DNA of 64,000 nucleotides from Brugia malayi. Lineage: Eukaryota; Nematoda; Chromadorea; Rhabditida; Onchocercidae. The DNA lies in contig NW_025062477.1 of the NCBI RefSeq assembly GCF_000002995.4, positions 6,916,649 to 6,980,648 of the forward strand, read 5' to 3'. This document shows, one piece after another, positions 1 through 13,900 of this stretch. Each line of letters begins with the position of its first letter. Within the stretch, counting starts at the first letter, position 1. A program made the translations under genes and the position numbers. The notes below the pieces were generated by a model. That model had not been told where the DNA came from, did not search any database, and saw nothing but the letters and a program-made list of their open reading frames with translations.

Positions 1-1635
1 CATTTGATCTGGTAGTATCATAAGTGAGCCAATACGACCATTCATACGACGAGCTTGCAGCACCCATGTGCTGCCCTGAATGAAAAAAAAAAAAACTTGA
101 TAAAACTGTCACATCTAAATAATATAAATAATATTCTCATCCCATAAGCAAACTTTCCACATCCATTGACTAGTACAGCTTTAAGTTTTACTTTACTGGT
201 GGTTATTTCTGCTTTTATGAAGTTATTGAATTATACAGACAGATATAGATTGAAAAGATTTAGTTATCAAATGACGGAATATTTTTAAAATATTACTTGA
301 GTATTTTAACTTCATAAAAGGAATTTTCTCAAATTTAGGTAGTGGAGAAAATTCCAACTAAAAGCTTATTTAAAAAAATTCCTTTTAATATTTTTTCCCT
401 TTAAATTCTTTTATTAGGAAAGCTGATCCAACTTTCTTTCTCCCCTAAATTTAATATCCGTAGCGGAAACATTTGTAATCTACAGATGCGTCCATTATTT
501 CTCTCTTTTCAGATAACAAATAAGGAGAGAAAAAAAGAAAAAATCTTCCTAATTATTTAGATTTTTTTCTTCGAGAGTTGCAGACACAGATGTATTTTGA
601 AATACTATAAATATGAGCGAACTGAAGGAAATAGTTTACTGTTTGCGAAAAACCTATTATCACAAAACGAACATGCAATAAGTGCCATTATCATGAATTA
701 ATGCGAGAATAACAGAAGTGATTTCTTAGTCAGTCCTTTGTTATATTTGTTTTAATTAACAAACTACTCACTTGCTGGTCAAACAATGCCCAAAACAGTA
801 CAACTGGTCCGAATAAAATTGAAACAGCTACTAAACTTTTAACGCCACGCAAAAATTGATTGCTATACTTGGGTGCAGCGTAATCGAGCCAGTGTTCAAC
901 TTTGTGTTGACCTCTACAGAGTACATTATTTTTCGTTATTCAATCGACTCAGCAAGAATTAATTTTGACTTTATCAGATAAAAAAGCTATGATTCACTCT
1001 AAATTTTCAATCAATATTTGATAATGATGGATTCAATATCCAATTACAATTCCTTTTTTCTATCCCCTCAAATTTTAATGAAGTTTCTTAAGACAGAGTC
1101 TTCAAGGAGATCTTAGTTCTTATAATAATCATTAAGCATTCGCATTCTCTTCTTACTGACTCAAATAATGTTTCATTTATAAGGAATTAAATATAGCACC
1201 TCAAAACGTTGCGTAATTTTTCTCGAACTGCGTAACAAATACAACAGATGACACTGAAAACGACGTTACCCTTTGCTGGTGGCACTATTTTATAATATTT
1301 CCAACCGGCTAGAAATAGTATGAAGGCCAGCAACATCAGTACACCGGGAACACCTGAATTGGAATATTTCATTAATTTCCTTTATGTCGTATCATCCTGT
1401 TCGCGAAAGAATACAAATTCACATTTATTATTTTCACTTACCAAACGCTAGTGGAAAACAATATTCAGAACCAAAGCATTTCACTCGTCCTCTCAATATC
1501 GGTGTCAATAAAATTGCTAGCAGGGAACCAGCATTGATAGCAAAATAAAAAAAGGAGAAAAACTGATTCCTTTCATACACTTGTTTTTCTTCAAACTAAA
1601 TACTTGAAAATTAGATAAAAACATTAAATAAATCG

Positions 1636-1668
<33 letters not shown>

Positions 1669-2313
1669 TTATAAAAAAGATTTGAAAGGGCAAAAAAAAT
1701 AGCACTTAAAAACAAATTTACAAAATCCTTTCAATACTTTCTCATTTTTACCGCAAAAGATTCAACCTGATCAGCAGCGAATGCAGAAACACAAGGTTTT
1801 ATACCACCGGTAGCAAAAGCAATGACAGCTAATCCGCCGAAATCGAATATCAAGCGGAAACTTTGATTCAGTTCTGGTATAGCACCGACTGATAACAATA
1901 CATGACCAATTACATAAATAGCAGACATCCAAAGTATCACGCGAAATCGACCGAAATAGTTATCCGCTGCGACGGATCCAAGCAACGGTGAGATATAAGC
2001 AAATGCAATGAATGAATGGTAGAAAAGCGATGCTTTACTGTAAAGTAACTATATATATATAGTATGGTAAACAAATTTAATTCAATTTGATTCTTGATTA
2101 CATATTTAAAAATGGCATAAAATGATAAAACATAAATGATATTGTATACCTTTCAGTGAAATGGTGCTCGGTGATAAGATACAGAATTAAGACGGCTCGC
2201 ATGCCATAAAAACTGAAACGTTCGCAGAATTCATTGCCCAGCATGAAAAATACTCCTGGCGGATAGTTGCGGATACTGCTCAGTAATCCTTTACTGCTGT
2301 CACTCATATCCAT
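1..2313 (-). CDS. Proton-coupled oligopeptide transporter (POT/SLC15 family), N-terminal half, partial
   Basis: POT proteins import di- and tripeptides with protons across the plasma membrane; nematode homologues are the PEPT (OPT) proteins. Exons in transcription order: up to 2150 (from ATG 2313), 2037-1752, 1562-1442, 1353-1200, 913-772, and 75-1 continuing past the left edge. All junctions are GT-AG and keep frame. Seen in the translation: the POT motif NEFCERFSFYG (ExxERFxYYG class) in helix 1, GSVAADNYFGRF after helix 2, and YFAINAGSLLA (the FYxxINxG signature) in helix 5, then the linker GQHKVEHWLDYAAPKY and FGPVVLFWALFDQQ of helix 7. The open frame extends upstream of 2313 to about 2391 without another ATG, so the first residues may come from an unseen upstream exon. 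About half of a typical animal POT protein is in the window. Which PEPT paralogue it is cannot be decided here. Confidence 0.93.
1640..1667. repeat. 28-bp A homopolymer
   Basis: An uninterrupted run of 28 A on the plus strand, T in the sense strand of the peptide transporter. It lies in the intron between exons 2037-1752 and 1562-1442, about 80 nt upstream of the acceptor. Length is prone to slippage and assembly error. Confidence 0.95.
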
Positions 2314-2713
2314 GTTGCAGTAATCACGATGATGCGACTTCTTAGATGATATCAATAAAGGCTGTTGTTGGTTTGGTTCCAAAACTTTTTTTTAAATTAA
2401 AGAAGAGAAATAAGATTAAGACAAAAAGGGAAATTGACAATATTAACAATCGCATACCATTCAATGAATTTTATTTAACGATTCAATTTTTACTTAACTG
2501 GAAGAAGGGTGGAAGGGAATGATAATATTCAGTGGAAGATAAAAAGAGGAGAAACTATCTTGAAAAAAAGTGGGATAAAGAAAAGGAAAGGCGTGATCTG
2601 AACAGCAACAAATCATTTCTCTTTTTAATTCTGCTTATTTAATAACAAAGACAAACAAAGATCTCTCTGATACTATCATTTCGTGATAGACTGACAGGTA
2701 TTTGAATCATCAC

Positions 2714-3091
2714 AACTGAAATATAAGTGATAATAACCTATATTGTTGCTCTGTGCTATGTGTATTTATAGCATAGAGCTCCTACTGTTCTTTAATACCT
2801 TCTACTGTTCTTTAATCATTGTCTTTTGTTTGCTAATGTACACATAAAATAAAAATGTTAATTCTTTTATAACCGTCACACACATGATTCTTTCATAATT
2901 GTCACATTTATTGTGTGCAAATAACAACGCTTGCAACCTCTAACATTTATCATTTCAAATTATAACATATTTTATGTATGCATTAGCAAACAAAAGACAA
3001 TGATTAAAGAACAGAAGGAGATATAATTATAATATATACCACAGAGTAACACCATAAAGTTATTACTACTTACGCTTTAGTTATTTCAGTT
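2714..3091. mobile_element. Inverted-repeat element, probable MITE
   Basis: Two long arms face each other. The core is a perfect 34-bp match between 2805-2838 and the reverse complement of 2981-3014. It extends with small gaps outward to the shared end AACTGAAATA (2714-2723) and its complement (3082-3091), and inward over an ACATAAAATA segment. The left arm carries an extra copy of a short segment around CTACTGTTCTTTAAT (2782-2815). The loop is about 140 bp with no coding capacity. Such a short non-coding element with terminal inverted repeats fits a miniature inverted-repeat transposable element; the family is unknown and no clear target-site duplication was identified. Confidence 0.6.
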
Positions 3092-6000
3092 AAAAAAGCA
3101 ACATTCAAAAGTATATACATGACATTATGCATCACATTTGCATATTATATCCCATTTAGTCATGCTGTTACATTAAAGACTAGTGGTTAGCACAGAAATT
3201 TGTCTGTCCATTTCAGCAGGCTAATTTAATTATGTTTTCGAGAGAGAGAAACATGTTCCAATTTATTGCCATCTAATGGACACCACTATCCATTATTTTT
3301 CCTCAGTCAAACTCTGCAGTCTATCACCTTTTATTTTAAAACAAATGCTTCAGAGATTTTGTTTATACAGGCAGTATTTCCTTCTGATATTTCATTCTAG
3401 ACATAAGAAAAACTTGAATATCACGTACTGTTTTATTTAAATCCGTCAAGAAAATACGCAACAAAAGTATTCGTTCCCTCTTTTAAATAATCATAAGTAA
3501 GAATAAATAACTTTGACTGGAGGCAAATGACAACTTTAGTTCTAAAATTTTTTTTGGAAACTTTAGAAATTAGTATCACAATTATTACTCTGGAATTCGC
3601 ATATTAACATCTGAGAACACTGAATTGAAAAATGATGAGTCTTACAGTTCCTATGAACAATGAAAGTTTCCAAGGGTTGGTTAAGTATAAAGATATTTCT
3701 TTTTTTATCTGTTAGTAATTTAAAAAAGAAATGAATCTGATGTCTTCCATTTTAACTGCAAGCAAATGACAACTATTCTTCGTGCGGATATTATAAAGTA
3801 CTATGATTAAGGTTGGTTGAATAAGGATAACAAAAGTGATGACAGCATTTGTCGATAACATGACAATTAACAAAAGTGAAAGTTTGTGAACAATTTCTAT
3901 TTCATAAAAAAAGCAATCTAAATAATTTATGACAAACTGATCATAGATTAATGAAGTGACTGATCCTATGAATAGGATCAATATATTCGAACAATGAGTG
4001 AGGAAGCGGTAAAAGCTGAAAAAAGCGATAATTGCGTTAGAAATGGATAAATCATATCATCTGGTTTCACGGCAAAGAAATAAAACCTGCTCTGAGATTC
4101 AAAATTTCAATGCATAAATTTAACTCCTTCAAAAAATCAATTTGAATCAAAAAATCGAACTATCTATAAATGAAAGTAAAGAGTTGACGGAAAACCTTCA
4201 GTTATTATTATTGGGATAATTATCTGATTGTGATTTCAACGATAATGGCTCTATGATAAATGATTATATTGACGATACTAGTATGAAAAGAAATGGTGAG
4301 AAAGAGACAATTACTAATTTCTAAATTCTTACTTTTCAAGTTTACAATCCGAAATTCGAATTGAATCAGAAACAATTGATAAACTATGAGAATATGATCT
4401 ATTTTTAATTTCTTCATTTTACTTTCATTTTCTTATTTACGTTTTGTTGCCTGTTTCAGCAAGGATCAGGTGAAATTTAAATTCCTGAATGTTTGTTGTG
4501 AACTGAAACGCCGAAATTTACGCCGTCATTAAAAGATCAGGTGTAAATATAGAATAATTTGTATAACCAATAATAGTTCCATTTTCAGAGCATGAGGAAA
4601 CCTGGGATGAGTACTTAGAAGAAGTTGGGAAGTAATGAAGCTGATTTAAATGGAAAATCATATGCGCAATAGAAACAAGTTGATATCATACATGGATCAG
4701 CGTACAAAAACAGAATAATTGCACTCATTGGACATCCAAAATAATAGCCATACATTCTAACAGATAAGATATCCATTAGCCGAAAAATAAAAGAGGGAAA
4801 AGCTGCTGAAAGAAATTTTTGTAGTTATGCAAATTTCGTTTTCCCTGGTTGAGAGGACACCGAATTCGTAGTTGTCACCAAATTATGAGAGGAAAACTGA
4901 TGGAAGAGTGGAGGGTTATAAAGTACGATATGGAAGTGGCGTAGAAGTATTATAAGCGATGGAAGTAAGCGATACAAAGAATTGGAAGACAAAGTCGTAC
5001 GTACATATGTGTCTCAAGTCAGTGCTAGTGACAAAATAACGCGTCAACATGTGGATAGGACGGTACGTAAGGATACAAATGTTGAACTGAGACTGCTACT
5101 TGACTTTGCTTCCTATCCTTGTCATTGCTTTTTTGCTTCAGTTATAGTCACTCGCAGGTTTTAAGACCAAAGTCTTAAATGATGTTGGCGAATTTTCAAA
5201 ACAACTAGAGGTGACATGAAGTATTGGTGAGAGAAATCCCTCATTTCTTCCATTACTTTGTTTTTAACATATTCTATCTATTTCCACTTTCTTTCTGAAT
5301 ATCATCTAACAGCAAAATACTTCACTGACTATACTTTCATATAAAAACGACATTTGGTGGACTGTGTCATGCAAAAAAATTTACACATAATAGAATTTTT
5401 GAGATTCATTAATAGAATGATGAATAAAACGATAGAACGAGTTTGTAAATTTTCGCTTTTTCTATTCTAACGCATTTCATTTTTCATTTTTCTTTCTCAG
5501 AAATCCTTTATTACAAACTAATTTTTAGCGTCTTAAAATTTTGATGTTCATCATTATCATTAACACAATTCTATAATCATTAATTGGATGCTGTCAAATA
5601 TCCGTTGCAGTAGTATACTTTATTAACTATTATTATTGCTCAAAGATATCGGTATTAAAGTGCTTTTTTTCACGCTTGCAAATCCGCATTTTAGCTTTTA
5701 TATGCTAATGATGCAGTCACAAAGTAATGTTAGATTTTTAAAAAAAAAATTCATAGTGAAAATTTATAAAAGAATGCCAAAACGAAAAATTGTCCAAAAA
5801 TACTAATACTAGTAATAATCATATACAACTAATTAATTTCCTTGTGATTGTAGAGTAAACAATTTTTATTTCTGTGCGAACACTAACGCCATTTCAATAA
5901 GCCTTGGCATATGAAGAACATGGAAGACACTATTCTTAAGCCTGAACAAAAATAATGAAGGCAATATTTAAACAAATATAAACAAAGTAATATATGATAC

Positions 6001-8940
6001 AGAAACTTCTTCTACACATCAATAAAAATCCGAAAAGACTGTTCCAGTTTGAAAATGCTATTCCATTTAATGCTCACTAAAACTTAAAATACTTTAACAA
6101 TAAAGAGGTAAGATTTGGAAAAAAAAAACTAAGAGATTTAAACAGATAATTTTTTTTTGTAGTTACATATCCATCTGCAAAATTCAACTTTCAATTAATA
6201 TCAAATAAAATACATAGGCATATTCAAGTTAGCTGTTAATTTAACATTTATTAAAAATGTTAGGAGATGTGACATTGACAATTACTGTTGCCTAGTAACT
6301 GACCAAAGGTTCAAAAGATGTTTTCAACTTGTAGCAGTATTATTTCAGGTAATCAGTTCTGTGTTTGAAAAAAAGAATAAAGTGTACCGTGAATGGTCAA
6401 TGCAGAAGTAAAGCGCACTGCGGCATCGCCTTATGGTATATTCGTTTGAAAAACTGGCAAGATCATTCACATCATTTCAAATCAATCGTTTCATTGATTT
6501 TGCTCATTTGCCGACATTTGACAAACGAGCAAGTGCAACACCAATTCTAATATTCTAATAGCGATAATTGTAGAATTTTGTTTTAGTGAATAGCTTATGT
6601 CAACAATCATTTAATACAACCCGAGAATACGAGATTAAAAGTTATGAAGAAAAGAATGAAGAAATGATTGGTTAGTTTTAAAACTGAATTCAGGACCTGA
6701 ATGTAAGTAACAAAAAACCCCTCTGAATTTTAAATTACCCTTTCCCAACATTATAAGTTGCAATAATTCGATGAAGAAGGTATGTGTGTTCTAAAGAAAT
6801 ATGACTATTATGAGCAAATAACAAAAATTATAAGACCTATTTTCTTGGTCCAAAATTTAAGAAAAATTAGAATTAAAAAAAATTATAAGATATAATTGTA
6901 ATTTTCCAGGTATAATGACTATTGACCCTATCAGATGGAAATCCATATATCTCTGCAACAAAAACACATCGCCAAATTATATCAGTAATCCGTCCAAAGA
7001 CTTGGTGAGATTATACTAGCAAACTAACCAAAGACAGACATTTCCCACAAAAGTTATGAAAAAGAATTTACATGAATGAGCAGTATGGAAAAAGTGATAG
7101 TGAAGATGAAATAATGGGAGATCAGACGACGGTAAGATAGGGAGAATAAGGTAATATTAATGCCGGAAAGTATTTTTCATGGATAGAGAAGCAATTTCAT
7201 TTGTAAGAAGAAAAGGATTTTTTTAATATCTGTTTCATCTCCAGCTAGTTTTGATAAGACATGTAAATTCTTATACTTTGCTGTTAAAGGAAATTCTTTG
7301 AACATCTTCAGCACAGATTTCTTTACTACTTTGGATGCTCAAGCTTTAATCTGTGCTATCATTTCGTTCAAACACTTTTAAAAAATCAAAAAAATATTAC
7401 CTTTCATATTTTGTCCAATTGTCGACATTGATCGAATGTCATCCAATCTGAACATTTTAAATTTCACTTATGAACAGAAAAATGACAATGAATTACTACA
7501 ACAAAGATCACGGAAAGTTACTTCAATTAAGTGAAATAATTAGTGTTTATCAGTGAAATGCTGGCAGAGAATTACTCAAGCATAATCATTAACAACAATG
7601 GCCTGGGCTGAAGGATAACTACTCGTTCATGGGCTATAAAGGATTAGAGGCCGGCATACAAAACGCATTGCTTAATAAATAAGGAAAATTGAGCCATATC
7701 GAAGAATGGAAAAACGATTGTTAATAATGGGAGGGTAACTAACATTAACTGGCATCAATACAACTGCCAATTGTAAACTTCTTGGCAAAACTCTGGCATT
7801 TTGTTCCAATCCATAATTGATACAGAAAGACATATTAATTGGATGTTTCACGTTAACATCACAGAACTAGATTCAACTCTTATTAAACAATCCCACCTGC
7901 TATATTTCTCATCATCCTAACTCTCAAAGTAAATCACTACCAAAAAAACGTCCAGTTTTGAAATGCTTCTTGATTCCAATCATTACATACATAATCTGTT
8001 GATCAATTTTATTCTGTTAGCACACTCAGATATGTACTAGTTTTCTATCTTTTTTAAAGCCGATTATTTTCTGGAAGTTAAAGAATAGTGTGTAACAGGT
8101 TACACCAAGCACGATAATTCGTTTTTATGCCATATAACAAAGAACGAATGGCGGAACGATAATAAGGAGTTTTAAAGATAAGTTAAGAAATCTCCTCATT
8201 AATTAGTCACTTCGTTGTGTTTGACTGGAGACATGACAGATTTCCAATGACCAGTTTGATTTAACCTCTTCTCCAACATTCAAAAAATGTTTCCCGACGG
8301 ATATAGCATATATGCAGCAGCTTTATATCGGCCATGATCTAAATATTGCAAGTGAAATTCATTTGGATAACTTTTAGCATATGCTTCCGTGCACATTGTT
8401 GAAGCTGTTCACGAAATGATAACAAAGAATGGCGAGTTAATTTTAAATTTCATATTAATTTAGACTACATTCAAATATGTTCAACATGGAACCCAGGAAA
8501 ACGGTTACTGGACTTCTTATAAGATTGGCTTTTCGATATCAAAAAATTTCATACTGCTTTCATCACAAATACTGTACAAATATCCTAATTACACCAAAGT
8601 AAAGTGAAATAAGAAATCATAATTCTAGAAAAGAAGACACACTTCTGCAGAGGAGAAAAAGTGCAAGCGAGACACTATCCAAAATATTAAACCTCCACTA
8701 ATACTTTTTATACATACGTTGTTATAGAGTGTCATAAATATAAAAGTTTAAACCTATACCGACTGACTGATTTCGAGATTTTCGACACGAAATCACTTAC
8801 TTGGCTAACGCAACAATGATTTATTGCGGAATTATCGATATTGGGGTAGTTTCAAAACGTCAATAACGATCAGAAAATTTCATCGCCTTTTTTTCTATAA
8901 TCTATAAGAATTGCTATAATGCATTATTTTTTAAATACGT

Positions 8941-9402
8941 CTTGAGTGATTCGTTTAATGCATTATAAACTTTATTATCGAATCCCAAATGCAATATTCG
9001 TTTAACGCAATATAAACATGTAATGTTAATATTGGATGACAAGAACAAACAAAATTCCGCCGTAAATGGGAAAAGCATGGTCAAAAATTCTGATAGTTTC
9101 AGAAGCACACTTTTTTCTTGGAATTAAGTTTGAACCCCATGAGTTTTTAAAAAATCTATATTATATATACAATGCATTCATATTTTTTGTATTAACAACC
9201 ATTGGATTGAACTTACTAAGAATCAAAATAAATAAAGAAAAGTTGCTCAGTGGAATGCTTACTAGTGGTAAGCAAACATTTAACAACCAATGTGACATGA
9301 GTGCAAATAATAGGACACAGAATAAAATCTGAACAGTCTATATCGATTCTTAGCAACCTGCAGATTTTTTTGAGTGATTTGTTTAATACATTACAAACTT
9401 TA
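8941..9402. repeat. Diverged direct repeats of about 40 bp
   Basis: The segment starting CTTGAGTGATTCGTTTAATG at 8941-8980 recurs at 9369-9408 with only a handful of mismatches, mostly transitions. A shorter third copy (around TCGTTTAACGCAATATAAAC) lies at 8997-9016. The differences fall at all codon positions in the overlapping open frames, which suggests neutral decay rather than coding constraint. Confidence 0.6.
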
Positions 9403-10960
9403 TTATCCACTGTGAGTAACATAGTAACATCCCACTATAAAAAACGCACCGGAACATTAGTATTAATAAATAATATCACAAAGAAATGGTTTATGATTCA
9501 CATTTCAGTAATGTTATCCAACAACTCATAAGAAGCTACTCATCCTATCACTAATGCAACTCATACACTAATTGGTATGAAAGAAATAAAATAAGAAATA
9601 TGAAATACATTCCAAATAAACTTTATTATACTTTATATGTTGAGCAATATATGTAATACTAAACATTCCACCTTCCTTAGCTTACAATATTTTACTCACC
9701 TGTTCTTCCGTTTCAAATGCCAAACTCGAAGTGAACGTTTCTGTAATGAATGCTCAGTTTTTGATGGAAATGAAAATATGATATGCATAGGAATGTGCTC
9801 TTACAATAAGATTCTTTACGCTACCAATGATAAATTAAACTCTTGCAATTTTATATTGTAAATAAATAACCATCACTATCAATTTCTGATAATTAATTTC
9901 ACGATAAAACTGTAAACCATGAGTTCAAAGTTCATTTCATATTTGAGTCGTTATAATCGCCGAAAAAGTATTCGATGAGAAGCTTTGCAAACCACAGACT
10001 CAAGTAACATGAAATAGCTAGCAGAGATCAATGGGCATATCAAAAGCAATGCTTTCCAACAACCGAATAACGCTCCTGCTAAACGCTCTGAAAATATTTA
10101 CCGTTTGATATGAAATGTGATATCTATTTTATAGAAAAAATTTCGAGAATTAAAACATAAATCGAAAGGATCAACTCGTATAGAGTATATCATATAATGT
10201 GGTGAATTTTGACCTTAGCAAAAAGTGGCAGGATTCTGCAAGAGTGTGGTGATGCCGATGGTTTAAACAATATCAACCATTAGTTTGAGTGGTTCGTAAT
10301 ATGATTAAATTTTTAAGATTAAATTTTTGGATCTTTTGAAAAGTTCATAGGGCAAAATCCAGGAATAGCAAACGATTGTTTGTACAAGGCAAGGTAGACA
10401 AGGCTGAACAATATTAAATGAAATGTTTCCCCCGGAAAATATCGATCGATCCTTGAATTCATATGTCATTCATTTCCATGTTATTTTTGCTTCCTTTTAA
10501 AGTGGACAGATTATACCAGAAAAGCTATCTGAATTTTCGAAAAAAGAATCCAAAGAAAAATTTTAGATTCATTTGGTACAGCGGTAACTCAAACCTAAAT
10601 GAAACCCAGCAAAACATCGACTTTCCCTTATAATGAATTAGCTTTAGAATAAAAACTAAGCATACTGAAATAGTTGATAAGAACGTTGAAATCGACAATG
10701 GTTCATGAAAAATATCTACCAGGCTTATTGTGAGCTGTGTAAGGCAACAGTTGAGTCATAGGCCCTAAACGTTGAAGCATCACAATAAGTCAGAAGCGTT
10801 TGACGTGACGCAACAGTCACTCTCATCTAGATCTGCCTATTCCTCTACTCATTATGTAAGACATATGAGGAATTCATATGCAAATATGGAGAGGGAAAGA
10901 GAGAGAAAAAAAGAGAAGAAAGAAAAACGGAAGACAAAGGACTAATCTGAAATTCGATGA

Positions 10961-10988
10961 AAGTAACTGCTGATAAGTAACTGCTGAT
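10961..10988. repeat. 14-bp tandem duplication
   Basis: AAGTAACTGCTGAT occurs twice back to back (10961-10974 and 10975-10988). It sits just after a purine-rich stretch (about 10885-10940). Confidence 0.9.
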
Positions 10989-13900
10989 CACATCACCTAA
11001 TATTCACAGTTCAAAAGTTATTTTACACATTCATTAGCAGATAACACTGCACTCCACTGCCTTATCACATCTACTGCACGCCATTGTTAGATCACTATGA
11101 TCATTCCACTCTTTGTTATAAAAATCATGGCGTATCTATTCCTTCAATCTAATCTTGATCTTACTTAAATTTCTCTGATAAACAAACCAGCCATCTTTGA
11201 TGCTTAAATGATATCCTTCTAATTCACTTCAAGCATTTCCCGTACCTTTATAGTATGGAAGAGCAAGTGATTTAATAATCAGTGAGACCATAACATCAAA
11301 TAGTTACAACTTATTTCATTCTTTCCTCTTCGTCAAACGCTTACACGTATGAAAGGCACTATTGACTAACACAGATCTATACTGAACGAAACGTGTGGAA
11401 ACACTTTTCCTCCCCGTAAATAATCTGGAAACTTGTTTTTCATAATAGACTTGTTTTTTCTTTCATAATTTTTCATAATGTTTGTTTTATAACTTGTTTC
11501 TCTCCTCTCTCTCTCCCTCGTAAATACTATAATTGACCTATCATTAGCAAAACATAGTTCACTAATTTTTGACATTATAGTGATTTTTGCGACTTCTTTG
11601 GAACTCTTTTGATACGAATTCACATTTCAATTATCATTGAAATTCAATTTCTATGAAATAAGTCGAAGGTTTCAAATCGTTTAAATTTTAGAATAATTTT
11701 GCCGTTGTAATTGCTCAGATTTTTTAAATCAATGCATCATAGCAATTGTTTCATGTGACAAATGTGAAAAATACTGAAAAGTTAGAATTGACACTGGGAA
11801 CTTCAATGAACATAACATTGTAATTTAATTATCAAAATGAATAATTCAACATTTTGTGCTGAATTATTTGCTATTAACAGTAGCATTTAAAAAAATCACA
11901 ATTGCCAGAATCTAATGTCTACCGGATACGGAAAAACATTTGCTTTTCAAGAAAAAGAAAAATAAGCATTCGAATATTTTTTTATCTATACAACAACTTT
12001 TGATCTTCACAAGAATTTTAAAAGTATCGTTAACAAAACGACTAATTAATTTATAATTTGCAACAAATTTTAGTACTAACAAATAAAATCTTACATCAAC
12101 GAAATATTTAAGATTTTGGCAGACTTAATGTGCTTTCGAAGGAATTATTAGATTAAAAAGCTATTGGATAGTTGTTAAAGTGTTTTAGCACTTAATGGAC
12201 ATCAATAAGAACATTTTAAATTCAAAATTAATTTTCAAATTCATACAAATAAAAATTACAGCTTATTTGGTCGAAAATGAACAGAACGTATTGACTATTT
12301 ACTTTTAGCAAAAATGTGTTGAAGAAAACTTAGAATTGATGCAAAAAGTTTTATTAAAATTAAATTACTTACATTGATTAATGATTAAAATTTAATTGTA
12401 CTAATAGTTTTACATTATGATGCAGCGAATTCGAGTTATCCCACTAACAACTGTTTATTTCGCTAGCCTTTGTCCACCATTGGTTATTTGTTTTTATTCA
12501 TACATTTGAAATCTTTGAAATAAGATAAGTTAAGCTCAGTAATATATTTTTATTATTAGCAATGTATGCACTTTACGATTTCATTTCATTCAAGCGCTGT
12601 TTATTGAATTTTCAAACATGAATTGAGTTTTGTGAATTGACCTAACAACCTAAGCTTTATTATTTATTTATTTCCAATGAGACTATCATTTTTTCAAATT
12701 AATGTTCCCTTTTTATTTCATTAATTTTCCTTTTTTATATTGTTCCCTTTTTATTTCCACCTTATCTAAAATGGAGATTTGTATCTTTGTATTGGTACCA
12801 AAATGTAGTAAAAGAATCACAATTGTTAAATTGAATTTCACCCTAAATTTAAAAATATTCAAATTTATTTTCAAAAATTGAAGAGTGGAAAATATTAATA
12901 TATTGCCATCACATATATATATACAAAGATGAGTTTAGGTGATACTTAAGAGCTTTAAAAGGTTCCAGGCGCAAGATTTATCGGGCGCATTAGAAATGGC
13001 ATTAGTAATTGTTTCTCCCAATTGTCGCAAGTCATTGCCAGAATGATCATATGGTGCTTTTCCTTCAACAAATATATCTAACATTCCTTCTAGCTCTTCC
13101 GAAGTGGCAAATGTTGAAATATTTTGCTAACAAATTTGAAAATATGAGCGATTCTTTGTCCATCACATCTCTCATCATGTCAAAACTATTTATAATACAA
13201 AAAATATATTTACAATATAAATTTCGTTTTACTTATTTTAATTCCGTTTTATTTGTTTATATTCATGATACAAATATTTTTATAATTTAATTTCTGGCAA
13301 TGAATTTCATTTTCGGCAATGATTTCAAAATTTCTGGCAGATGAATTTCAGATTTCATCATGCGTCCCAACCTATTTTCATAGCTATAAACTGTTTAACT
13401 TTACCGAAATCATTTACTGTCTTAGTCATACTGTGTGTGTAAAGAAAATTAAATTCAAAGAGCGAATTTTCTTTAAAAAAAGCATTTTTTCAATTGGTAT
13501 ATATACAAAAAATTAGAGAACCACATAAAAATCTACACACTATTTAGACTATTTCAGTAGCATGACCAAATAAGTGAAATCTAAGACTATAAAATTGTTT
13601 CATTCTTGCATTATATCACGGCTTTATTGAAGTTGAATTCAGTTCCAATCAGAGCTAGAAAGATAACAAGATGACTGACTGAATAACGAAGATGGTAATA
13701 GGTTTAACCAAATGAGAAGCCGCTTTGTAGTGCAACACATCCTAAACGTACTGACATAGAAAACAACCACAGCTTTTCGAAATGAAAATTACAGCTAATT
13801 TTTAAAACATGAATTTTAATTACGACCAACTGTCGTAATAAAACTATTTATGCAAAAATTGCAATTCTTACATGACTTCAAATCTTTCGCTTCAAATAAA

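Noticed and set aside
4982..5164. Possible transposon or retroelement remnant
   Set aside because: The 60-residue frame and its surroundings show no reverse transcriptase, integrase or transposase motif on either strand.
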